Source of the DNA: Lawsonibacter sp.
Lineage (GTDB): Bacteria > Bacillota > Clostridia > Oscillospirales > Oscillospiraceae
DNA length: 29,109 bases
Direction: 5' to 3'
Assembly: GCA_022798155.1 (NCBI GenBank)
Contig: JAAWLY010000005.1
Coordinates: forward strand, 1 to 29,109
Below are positions 7,620-14,704 of this stretch, in pieces (position 1 is the first letter of the stretch; each line of letters begins with the position of its first letter). A program made the position numbers and the translations under genes. The notes beneath the pieces were generated by a model. The model saw nothing but the letters and a program-made list of their open reading frames with translations, ran no database searches and was not told the DNA's origin.

Positions 7620-8501
7620 TCAGTCCTCATCCAAGGGGAGGTCCTTGTACGCCTCATACAGGTCGGGCAGCACCTGGAGCAGGTGAGCCCGCTCGATGGT
7701 ATTGTGGGTGATGACATTTTTCAGATAGGTCTCGTCCACCGGGGTGTCCGGGTCCCGGACGATCTTGCCATCCTTGGGATACCAGCCCATCCACTCGCAG
7801 TTGAGGCTCTCCCGGCCGCCCAGAGGGCAAGGACGGCTAAAGCGCAGCACCAGATGGTGGCCGGGCAGCTGCTTGCCGCCGGCGTCAAAGAACTCCTCGT
7901 ATACCGCCTCGGCCCGGCAGTCGGCCGCCTCCAGCTCCTTCTGCTTCTCCTCGGTCAGGCCGTAATCCCGCAGGTTGATCTGGTGGGAGATGGCGGGGAT
8001 GCCCTTGCTGGGGTCGCCCCCCGCGCCCAGGTCCAGCGTCTCCAGGGACCAGACGCCGTCCTTATCGTTCTCGCCGTTGATGAACTTGTGGTCCCAGTGG
8101 TCCACCGGGTTCCAGATCTTGTAGCGCAGGTTGCCCAGGTTTTTGCCCTTCATGCTCTTGGAGTACTGGTTGTACCACTTGCCATACCAGCGCCGCCAGG
8201 CGGACTTCCACGTTGGGGGCATGACGGAGTACTTGATGTAAAAGCCGGAGCCGTCGGGCATCATGGTATAGCCGTAGACCACCTTGGGGTAGCCGTGGAC
8301 CTGGAGCAGATCCAGCCAGCGATCCACCGGGATGGCGTCCTCCACCTTCATGGGGCCGGCGTTGAGAATCTGCTGCTGGAGGGGATTAGGGGGATAGAGG
8401 GGATAGTCGGTATAGAACCGGGAGGAGGGCAGGGCCTTCTCCTCGGGGGACAGCTCGGGGACCTTGATGTGGGGCATACAGTTTTCGGTGATTAATTCCA
8501 T
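7620..8501 (-). CDS. PhlG / phloretin-hydrolase family C-C bond hydrolase, paralogue 1
   Basis: 293 aa. Assigned to the family of 2,4-diacetylphloroglucinol hydrolase (PhlG) and phloretin hydrolase (Phy of Eubacterium ramulus). These zinc enzymes cut the C-C bond between a phenol ring and an acyl group. In PhlG the metal is held by two His and two Glu, including an HxxxE pair near the C-terminus. Here H266-N-T-I-E270 fits that pair, and H135/H138 (DHWDH) plus E154 (ETLDLGAGG) are candidates for the other ligands. The family core NLRYKIWNPVDHWDH is present. No signal peptide, so cytoplasmic. The ATG has AAGGAGG upstream. Last gene of a four-gene operon, 14 bp after the SDR-like gene. The exact substrate is unknown; having two paralogues suggests two acyl-phenol substrates or a heteromer. 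Confidence 0.82.
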   Translation of the reverse strand: MELITENCMPHIKVPELSPEEKALPSSRFYTDYPLYPPNPLQQQILNAGPMKVEDAIPVDRWLDLLQVHGYPKVVYGYTMMPDGSGFYIKYSVMPPTWKSAWRRWYGKWYNQYSKSMKGKNLGNLRYKIWNPVDHWDHKFINGENDKDGVWSLETLDLGAGGDPSKGIPAISHQINLRDYGLTEEKQKELEAADCRAEAVYEEFFDAGGKQLPGHHLVLRFSRPCPLGGRESLNCEWMGWYPKDGKIVRDPDTPVDETYLKNVITHNTIERAHLLQVLPDLYEAYKDLPLDED

Positions 8502-8515
8502 GGTGTTCCCTCCTT

Positions 8516-9322
8516 TTAGCCGACCACAAAGCCGCCGTTAACATCAATGCGGGCTCCGTTGACAAATCCGGCCTCTTCACTGGCCAGGAACTCCACCGCT
8601 GCCGCCACATCCTGGGGTTCGCCCAGACGGCCCAGCGGGGTAGCGGCCAGCAGCTTCGCCCGGGCCTCGTCGGTGAGGGCGTCCTCATCGGTATCGTTCT
8701 CGATATGGCCGATGAGCACCACGTTGCAGGTGATGCCCTTGGGCCCCAGTTCCTTAGCCATCTCATAGGTCATGGCCTCCAGGCCGCCCCGGGCCGCAGC
8801 GAAAGCGGGGTCGCACCGCCAGCCGCCGTGGCGGCCGTCACAGCTGGTCATGTTGATGACACGGGAGGCCTTGCTCTTCTCCAGGTAGGGCAGAGCCAGC
8901 TTCACGTTGACAAAGGCGGACTCAACTACCTCCATAGAGTGGGCCCAGATGGTCTTGTCGGTCTCCTCCATGGTGTAGGGGACATGGCCGCCCTTGGCGT
9001 TGACCACCACGTCGATGCTGCCAAATTTCTCATAGATCCAGCGATGGACGTCGGCCATTTTGGAGTCGGGCTTGTAGAGTTCGGGGGCCGCCTCCATGTT
9101 CCACTCCAGCTTGGCCTGGGGGTTCTGGGCGTAGCCGATCACATGGCCCTCAAACTCCGGGCGGCGCTCCAGCAGATCTTTGATCGCCTTCTGAGCCTTG
9201 GCGTGAAAGCCGCTCATCAGGGCCACGTTCATGCCGCCCTCCAGGGCCATCTCCACGATCTTCATCCCGTTGTGGCCCGCGCCGCCGGTGATGATCATGG
9301 TCCTTCCTTTTAATGTCAGCAT
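8516..9322 (-). CDS. Short-chain dehydrogenase/reductase-like protein with altered catalytic residues
   Basis: 268 aa, normal SDR length. The cofactor motif TGGAGHNG (12-19) matches TGxxxGxG, VVVNAKGG fits the NAG motif region, and S160 in INMTS fits the catalytic Ser. The C-terminal VNGARIDVNGGFVVG is typical. However, the YxxxK catalytic motif reads F174-A-A-A-R178, so both the Tyr that donates the proton and the Lys are replaced. The protein is therefore either catalytically inactive, uses another chemistry (for example a lyase or isomerase-like role in an SDR fold), or is a structural partner. AAGGAG precedes the ATG. It lies between the symporter gene and PhlG paralogue 1 in one operon. 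Confidence 0.85.
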   Translation of the reverse strand: MLTLKGRTMIITGGAGHNGMKIVEMALEGGMNVALMSGFHAKAQKAIKDLLERRPEFEGHVIGYAQNPQAKLEWNMEAAPELYKPDSKMADVHRWIYEKFGSIDVVVNAKGGHVPYTMEETDKTIWAHSMEVVESAFVNVKLALPYLEKSKASRVINMTSCDGRHGGWRCDPAFAAARGGLEAMTYEMAKELGPKGITCNVVLIGHIENDTDEDALTDEARAKLLAATPLGRLGEPQDVAAAVEFLASEEAGFVNGARIDVNGGFVVG

Positions 9323-9364
9323 AGGATCTCACTCCTTTATATATGTTTATATATGATTTGTGGC

Positions 9365-9387
9365 CCCGCCCCCGAAACGGGGGCGGG
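9365..9387 (-). terminator. Intra-operon GC hairpin after the symporter gene
   Basis: A perfect 10-bp G/C stem (9365-9374 and 9378-9387) with an AAA loop, located in the 80-bp gap between symporter and SDR-like genes. No U-tract follows on the minus strand, so it likely tunes rather than ends transcription. Confidence 0.5.
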
Positions 9388-9402
9388 AACCGCGCAAAAT
9401 AG

Positions 9403-10842
9403 TTACTCCTCGCCGTGGCGCTGCTTCAAAATGGCCACGTTGGAGTCTACCCGCTTTTTGTTCAGGGGGTAGAGGATGCCTACGATCAGAGCCATCAGCG
9501 AAAAACCGATCACGGGGACAATACAGGAAATGTTATAGATGCCGTTGGTGATCGTGGGGTCGTACCTCATCGCCTCGGTATAGCCGATCACATCCAGCAT
9601 GACGCCGGTGATGCCGGAGGACAGGGCACTGCCGAACTTCCGGCCGAAGCTGTAGACACTGTAGATGGTGCCGTCCATGCGGTTGCCGGTGCGGACCTCC
9701 TCATCGTCCACAATGTCGGTGACCAGGGCGAAGGTGACAGGGTTGAACAGAGCCAGGCCCACGGTCACGCCGCCGTAGATGACCAGCCACACATAGACGC
9801 TGGTGGTGTGCAGCACAAAGGCCAAGGCAAAGACGGCGGCGGAGATCAGGCAGCCGGTGACGGTGATCTCTTTCTTGCCCACCTTGGCCACAATCTTGAC
9901 AATACAGGCCGCGATGGCCAGAGTGATGATGGTCTCCACCGGGCTGGTGACCGACTGCATCGCTCCCTGACGGAAGTAGTTGTCGAACATGTAGCCGCTC
10001 ATCCGGTGGAAGGCGCTGTTGGAGCACTCCTGCACAATAATCAGCAGAACGATGGCGATGAGCCCCCGGTTGTGGAGCAGATCGTTGACAAACGCGCCAA
10101 TGTTCAGCTTCTCGTTCTTGGAGGGGATCTTGACCCGCTCGGTGGTCATAAAGTAGCAGGCCATCCACAGCACGAAGGACAGGATGGAAAACACCAGACC
10201 GCAGAGCATCATCCGAGTGCCGTCGAAGCTTTGCAGGACCTTGCCGGCCTCATCCTTGATTACGGAGCCATCGGGGTTGGTGGCGTCCACATAGACCATC
10301 AGAGGGACGATAAAGTTGATGACGGTGACAGCCAGGGTGCCGCCCACATGGCGCCAGTTAGACAGCTTGGTGCGGTCCAGTGCGTCGTTGGACATGGCGG
10401 AGGCCATGGATCCGTAGGGGATGATAATCATGGTGTAGAATACGCTGGAGTAGAGAAGGTAGGTGACGAACAGCCACACGATCTTCACGGTCATAGCGGC
10501 CTCTTTGATCCAGCTGGCGTACATCAAAAAGCTGATGAGGGAGACAGGGCCGGCGATCCGGCGGATCCAGGGGCGGAACTTGCCTTGTTCGGTGGTGGGG
10601 GCCCGGTCACAGATCTGGCCCATGCCCAGGTCGGTGACAGCGTCCAGGATCTGCGCAACGGTCATTGCGATGCCGACAATGGCCGCGGAAACGCCCAACA
10701 CGTCGGTGTAGAACTTCATCATAAAGCCGGTGCAGAGGGTGTAAGTAAAATCTCCGGCGAAGTTGCCGGCCAGATAGCCGAACTGATCCCGCAGTCCAAA
10801 TGGCCGCAGGGTCCGTGCCACTTGAGGTGCTGCCATTTTCAT
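9403..10842 (-). CDS. GPH-family cation symporter (MFS superfamily)
   Basis: 479 aa with about twelve membrane helices. The text near the N-terminus (FGLRDQFGYLAGNFAGDFTYTL, then FYTDVLGVSAAIVGIAM and DAVTDLGMGQICDRA) matches the glycoside-pentoside-hexuronide:cation symporter family, including the Asp-containing helix and the DP/GxxxDR loop. Members import sugars, glycosides or glucuronides with Na+ or H+. In this operon, between two PhlG-like hydrolases, a phenolic glycoside or related plant metabolite is a reasonable substrate guess. The ATG at 10842 has GGAAAG upstream; a longer frame reads into the preceding gene's tail and was rejected. It starts 44 bp after PhlG paralogue 2. Confidence 0.88.
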   Translation of the reverse strand: MKMAAPQVARTLRPFGLRDQFGYLAGNFAGDFTYTLCTGFMMKFYTDVLGVSAAIVGIAMTVAQILDAVTDLGMGQICDRAPTTEQGKFRPWIRRIAGPVSLISFLMYASWIKEAAMTVKIVWLFVTYLLYSSVFYTMIIIPYGSMASAMSNDALDRTKLSNWRHVGGTLAVTVINFIVPLMVYVDATNPDGSVIKDEAGKVLQSFDGTRMMLCGLVFSILSFVLWMACYFMTTERVKIPSKNEKLNIGAFVNDLLHNRGLIAIVLLIIVQECSNSAFHRMSGYMFDNYFRQGAMQSVTSPVETIITLAIAACIVKIVAKVGKKEITVTGCLISAAVFALAFVLHTTSVYVWLVIYGGVTVGLALFNPVTFALVTDIVDDEEVRTGNRMDGTIYSVYSFGRKFGSALSSGITGVMLDVIGYTEAMRYDPTITNGIYNISCIVPVIGFSLMALIVGILYPLNKKRVDSNVAILKQRHGEE

Positions 10843-10886
10843 CGTCTCTTTCCATATTAAATTTTGTCGGGGTGACACCCGAACGA

Positions 10887-11768
10887 TCAGTCGGCGTCCA
10901 TAGGCTGGTCCTTGTACTCGGCGTACAGCTCGGGCAGGAAGGTGTACAGGTGCTCCCACTCCACCAGGGTGTGGATCACCACCTTTTTCAGATAGTCCAG
11001 GTCGCACTTGGTGGCGGGGTCCCGGACCAGCTTGCCGTTCTCGGGCCGCCAGCCGATCCACTCGCGGCTTCGGGTCTCGATGCCGCCCTGGGGGCAGGGG
11101 CGGGAGTAGCTCAGGCATAGGTGTGTGCCCGGCTCGTCAAAGGTTTCGTAGGAGCCGTGGCTGGTGAGCTGGCAGCCCGCCGCCTTCAGCTCGGCCATCC
11201 ACTCATCGGTCATACCAAAATCGGACAGCTGGAACTCGTGGCGGATGGTGTCGTACATCCGGTCACCGGCCCCCAGGTCTAGGCTCTCGGTGGTGTGGAT
11301 GCCGTCGGAGCCGTTCTTCCAGTTGACGTAGTAGTGGTCGAAGTGGTCGGCGTAGTTCCATATCTTATAGCGCAGGTTGCCGTGGCCGGGGACCATGCTC
11401 TTGGACTTCAGATTGCGCCAGTTGCGGTACCAGCGCTCCATCTCGGCGGTGATGTGGGGCGGACGGACCCGGTAGGTGGCCACATAGCCGGATCCGTCGG
11501 GGAACATGCAGTAGCCCAGCTCGTACTTGTCGTAGCCGTAGGGCTTGAGCAGGGACATGAAGTTCTCCGGCTGGATGGCGTCCTCCACGGGGATGGGGTT
11601 CATGGTGTTGATGATCTGCATCTCCATGGGCGAGGGGTAGTGGAGGGGGTACTTATAAAAGTATTTGGCCAGAGGCATTTTCTCCTCCTCCGGAAAGAGC
11701 TTTTGCCGGACGTTGATGACGCTGCTGTCTTCGGTGGGGAACGTCTCCTTGTCCACTTGGATAAACAT
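10887..11768 (-). CDS. PhlG / phloretin-hydrolase family C-C bond hydrolase, paralogue 2
   Basis: 293 aa, the same length as paralogue 1, with clear similarity along the whole chain (shared PVEDAIQP, PDGSGY, NLRYKIWN, ESLDLGAG, SRPCP-GG, and the C-terminal AEYKDQPMDAD). Candidate zinc ligands are H142/H145 (DHFDH), E161 (ESLDLGAG) and the HxxxE pair H266/E270, which falls at the same residue number as in paralogue 1. This is the expected arrangement for a C-C hydrolase acting on acylated phloroglucinol-like rings. First gene of the operon, directly behind the promoter that faces the LysR-type gene. AAGGAGG sets the ATG. The sequence between the metal ligands differs from paralogue 1 enough to expect different substrates. 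Confidence 0.82.
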   Translation of the reverse strand: MFIQVDKETFPTEDSSVINVRQKLFPEEEKMPLAKYFYKYPLHYPSPMEMQIINTMNPIPVEDAIQPENFMSLLKPYGYDKYELGYCMFPDGSGYVATYRVRPPHITAEMERWYRNWRNLKSKSMVPGHGNLRYKIWNYADHFDHYYVNWKNGSDGIHTTESLDLGAGDRMYDTIRHEFQLSDFGMTDEWMAELKAAGCQLTSHGSYETFDEPGTHLCLSYSRPCPQGGIETRSREWIGWRPENGKLVRDPATKCDLDYLKKVVIHTLVEWEHLYTFLPELYAEYKDQPMDAD

Positions 11769-11821
11769 AAAATTCCTCCTTTATTGTTTTATACAATTCT
11801 CTAAAAAACCAGTTTGAAATA

Positions 11822-11851
11822 ATTATAATTGTTAGACGACTTGACAATCAA
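11822..11851 (-). promoter_or_regulatory. Predicted promoter of the hydrolase operon
   Basis: Minus strand -35 TTGATT (11846-11851), 18-bp spacer, -10 TATAAT (11822-11827); the start would be near 11815. It overlaps the -35 of the divergent LysR-type promoter. The palindrome at 11872-11886 is centred about 64 bp upstream. Confidence 0.65.
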
Positions 11852-11869
11852 TTCGATTTTATTTATAAT
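11841..11869 (+). promoter_or_regulatory. Consensus sigma-A promoter of the LysR-type gene
   Basis: TTGACA (11841-11846), 17-bp spacer, TATAAT (11864-11869): a full consensus match. The start would be near 11876, inside the palindrome at 11872-11886, which fits autorepression. Confidence 0.85.
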
Positions 11870-11871
11870 TT

Positions 11872-11886
11872 TTTCCAGGCAGGAAA
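11872..11886. promoter_or_regulatory. Putative LysR-type operator (divergent region)
   Basis: TTTCC-AGGCA-GGAAA, containing T-N11-A. It sits at the start site of the LysR-type gene and about 64 bp upstream of the predicted start of the divergent hydrolase operon. This is the classic arrangement in which an LTTR represses itself and activates its neighbour. Confidence 0.75.
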
Positions 11887-11911
11887 TAATTTGCCCAGAG
11901 GGGGAGCGGGA

Positions 11912-12820
11912 ATGGATCTGAAACTGTTGCAGGAATTTGTATCCCTGGTGGAAACAAAGAGCTTTCAGGAGACCTCTGAGCTGATGAATATCTCTCAATC
12001 CGCCCTTACCAAGCACATCCACAAGCTGGAGGATGAGCTGGGGGTCTCCCTCTTTGACCGTTCCACCCGGTCGGTGGAGCTGAACGAGTACAGCCGGGCC
12101 TATTACCCCTATGCCAAAAAGATGACCGACCTCTACGAGGAGTCTAACACGATGATCGGCACGTTGCTTTCCCACGGAGAAAACACCCTGCGCATCGCCC
12201 TCACCCCCGCCCTGGTCCATTACGGCGGCGTGGAGATCCTTTCCGACTTTTCCCGGCAGCACCCCGGGTATCAGTTGGAAATCACGGAACAGCCTCATGT
12301 GGTGGAACTGCTGGTCAGCCAGAAATGCGACTTTGTTTTTGCCATGGAAAACGACTCCATGGACGACCGCATGACCCGGCTGTTATATAAGGTGGACAGG
12401 CTGGTGGTGGTGTTCCCGGCCTCTCACTCGCTGGCCGCCCTGCGCCAGGTGACCATCGACCAGATCAGAAAAGAGCGGTTCATTTTGCACCGCAACTCCA
12501 GCGGAGAGCTGCACCTGGAAAGTCGGAAGTTTATCCAGCTGTGCAAGGAGAGCGGCTTTAAGCCGCTGGTGGCGGCGAACATCTCTTCCATCTCCACCAT
12601 TGTAAAGATGGTCAGCCAGGAACAGGGGATCGTGATCCTCCACCGGGACCACATCCCGGAGGACGCGGAGGGCATCTTCTGCGCGGAGCTGACCCCGGCG
12701 GTGCAGTCCTACATCTATGCGCTGTATTTAAACAGCAAGCAGATGCCGGCCGCCTGCCGGGCCTTCCGGGCTTATTTGATGCAGACGATTAATCAAGGGC
12801 CGGACAGAACGGCGGAATAA
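11912..12820 (+). CDS. LysR-type transcriptional regulator
   Basis: 302 aa. The N-terminal winged helix-turn-helix is typical (LLQEFVSLVETKSFQETSE, then MNISQSALTKHIHKLEDELG and LFDRSTRSVELNE), followed by a linker helix and a substrate-binding domain with two lobes. The ATG at 11912 was chosen for GGGGAG upstream; a TTG seven codons earlier lacks one. It is divergent from the hydrolase operon. Matching palindromes here, before the ABC importer and before the MATE gene make it the best candidate regulator of all three. The inducer is probably a substrate or product of the PhlG-like hydrolases, but this is inference. Confidence 0.92.
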   Translation: MDLKLLQEFVSLVETKSFQETSELMNISQSALTKHIHKLEDELGVSLFDRSTRSVELNEYSRAYYPYAKKMTDLYEESNTMIGTLLSHGENTLRIALTPALVHYGGVEILSDFSRQHPGYQLEITEQPHVVELLVSQKCDFVFAMENDSMDDRMTRLLYKVDRLVVVFPASHSLAALRQVTIDQIRKERFILHRNSSGELHLESRKFIQLCKESGFKPLVAANISSISTIVKMVSQEQGIVILHRDHIPEDAEGIFCAELTPAVQSYIYALYLNSKQMPAACRAFRAYLMQTINQGPDRTAE

Positions 12821-12825
12821 TTTGT

Positions 12826-12861
12826 AAAAGAGTCGGAATGCGTTCCGGCTCTTTTATTTTC
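12826..12861 (+). terminator. Terminator of the LysR-type gene
   Basis: A 13-bp stem with one G-T pair (12826-12838 and 12843-12855), TGCG loop and T-rich 3' end lies 5 bp after the stop codon. Strong intrinsic terminator, possibly bidirectional. Confidence 0.88.
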
Positions 12862-12873
12862 CCCGATTTTAAA

Positions 12874-12883
12874 AAGGTACCTT
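12874..12883. promoter_or_regulatory. Palindrome at the ABC exporter promoter, copy 1
   Basis: A perfect 10-bp palindrome AAGGTACCTT overlapping the first bases of the -35. With the copy at 12916-12925 (centre-to-centre 42 bp, four helical turns) it flanks the promoter core, as expected for a repressor of the MarR type. Which protein binds is inference. Confidence 0.5.
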
Positions 12884-12909
12884 GACATCTTGCGATTCAA
12901 TGCTATAAT
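12882..12909 (+). promoter_or_regulatory. Sigma-A promoter of the ABC exporter genes
   Basis: TTGACA (12882-12887), 16-bp spacer, TATAAT (12904-12909). The start is near 12916, within the second palindrome. It gives a short leader before the GTG start at 12968. Confidence 0.82.
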
Positions 12910-12915
12910 AACCAC

Positions 12916-12925
12916 AAGGTGCCTA
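12916..12925. promoter_or_regulatory. Palindrome at the ABC exporter promoter, copy 2
   Basis: AAGGTGCCTA, a near copy of AAGGTACCTT placed at the predicted transcription start. A repressor bound here would block initiation or clearance. Confidence 0.45.
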
Positions 12926-12967
12926 ACGATAATCAGGTCATCACGTCGGAAGGAGTTGGGGCGGTTC

Positions 12968-14704
12968 GTGTGGAAATACGTCAAACGATACATTCATTTC
13001 GCTGTCATTGCCGCGCTGCTTATGGTGGGGGAAGTCCTGGCTGACCTATATCAGCCCGAGCTGATGAAGCGGATCGTGGACGACGGCGTCCTGGGGCTGG
13101 ATACGGGCGGCTCAGGCGACCCGCGGCTGATCCTGCGTGTGGGGATCTTTATGATCCTGGCCGTCATTTTAGGGGGCACCGCCGGGTCGCTGAACAATGT
13201 ATTTGCCCACATGTTCTGCCAAAATCTGGGCAATGATCTGCGCAAGGACTGCTTTCGGAACATCATGTCCTACTCCTTTGACCGGATGGAACGCTTCGGC
13301 ACCGGCTCTCTGATCACCCGGGTCACCAACGACGTCAATCAGGTGTCCATGCTGGTGGGCCAGTTTATCCGGGGTATTGTCCGGGCTGGTATGCTGACCT
13401 TCGGCAGTCTGGTCTGCCTGTACCGGCTCAACCCGTCCTTTGGCGCCGTTGTCCTGTGTGCGGTCCCCTTTATCCTGGCCTGCATGATCGGCTGCATCTG
13501 GACCGCCAACCCCCTGTTCAGCCGCCTGCAGGCGCAGCTGGACCAGGTCAACGCCATTCTTCAGGAGGACATCTCCGGCATCCGGGTGGTCAAGGCCTGT
13601 GTGCGGGAGAGCTATGAGAAGCTCCGCTTCGGCAAGGCCAACGGTGAACTGATCCAGACCCAGCTGAAATTCCTGGTCATCTTTGCCTTTATGAGCCCCA
13701 CCGTCAACGCCCTGATGTATCTGGCTGTGGCGGTAATCCTGATGACGGGCTCCGCCCAGACCGCGCAGGGGACCGCCACACCGGGGATGATTATGGCAGC
13801 TATCACCTACGCCACCCAGCTACTGGACGGTATCCTGATGGTGGTGATGATCTTCCAGACCCTCTCCCGGGGATACGCCTCCTGGAAGCGGGTGCGGGAA
13901 ATTCTCAGTAGCGGACCCGCGCTGATGGACGGGGACTTTGACGGGGAAACAGAGCGGCACGGCAGTCTCGAGTTTCGAGCTGTCTCCTTCTGTTACCCAG
14001 GCGCCCGGCAGCCGGCCCTGCGTCACATCGACCTGACTGTCCGGCCCGGCGAGACCTTGGCCATCATTGGCCCCACCGGCAGCGGGAAGTCCACCCTGGT
14101 GGATCTGATGCTCCGCTTCTACGACGTGACCGAGGGTGCGGTGCTGGTAGACGGCGTGGACGTGCGGCAGTACCGGCAAAAGGCCCTGCGGGACAAGGTG
14201 GGGGCGGCGCTGCAAAAAAGTGAGCTGTTCAGCGTGTCCCTGGGGGAGAACATTGCCTGGGGTGTGGACAGCGCGTCGGACGAGGCGATTGCCGCTGCTG
14301 CCCAGACCGCTCAGGCGGCGGACTTTATCCAGGCCGCTCCCCAGGGCTATCACACCCCGGTGGCAGAGCGGGGGGCCAGTCTCTCCGGCGGACAGAAGCA
14401 GCGGGTGTCCATTGCCCGGGCGGTGCTGAAGCCGGTGGAGTTCCTGATTTTTGACGACTCCTCCAGCGCCCTCGACCTGAAGACCGAGGCGGCGCTATAC
14501 GACGCTTTGGATTGCGCCTGTCCGGGATGCACCAAGATCATCATCGCCCAGCGGATCGCCACCGTGCGCCGGGCGGACCGGATCGCCGTGATGGACCAGG
14601 GGACCATCGTGGGATACGGCACCCATCAGGAGCTGCTGGACCGCTGCCCCATCTATCGGGATATCTGCCGGTCGCAGATTGGGAGCGAGGAGGAATTGCC
14701 GTGA
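12968..14704 (+). CDS. ABC exporter half-transporter with degenerate ATPase site (BmrC/YheI-like)
   Basis: 578 aa: one membrane domain of about six helices then one nucleotide-binding domain. Walker A GPTGSGKST is at 368-376 and the signature LSGGQKQR is intact. After Walker B the catalytic Glu is Asp (D497, in FLIFDDSSSALD) and the switch-loop His is Gln (Q528, in IIAQRIATV). Such changes mark the non-catalytic site of heterodimeric exporters like BmrCD. The GTG start at 12968 has AAGGAG 12 nt upstream, slightly far; no better start fits the N-terminal helix. It overlaps the next gene by 4 nt. Likely a multidrug or phenolic-compound exporter subunit. Confidence 0.88.
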   Translation: MWKYVKRYIHFAVIAALLMVGEVLADLYQPELMKRIVDDGVLGLDTGGSGDPRLILRVGIFMILAVILGGTAGSLNNVFAHMFCQNLGNDLRKDCFRNIMSYSFDRMERFGTGSLITRVTNDVNQVSMLVGQFIRGIVRAGMLTFGSLVCLYRLNPSFGAVVLCAVPFILACMIGCIWTANPLFSRLQAQLDQVNAILQEDISGIRVVKACVRESYEKLRFGKANGELIQTQLKFLVIFAFMSPTVNALMYLAVAVILMTGSAQTAQGTATPGMIMAAITYATQLLDGILMVVMIFQTLSRGYASWKRVREILSSGPALMDGDFDGETERHGSLEFRAVSFCYPGARQPALRHIDLTVRPGETLAIIGPTGSGKSTLVDLMLRFYDVTEGAVLVDGVDVRQYRQKALRDKVGAALQKSELFSVSLGENIAWGVDSASDEAIAAAAQTAQAADFIQAAPQGYHTPVAERGASLSGGQKQRVSIARAVLKPVEFLIFDDSSSALDLKTEAALYDALDCACPGCTKIIIAQRIATVRRADRIAVMDQGTIVGYGTHQELLDRCPIYRDICRSQIGSEEELP

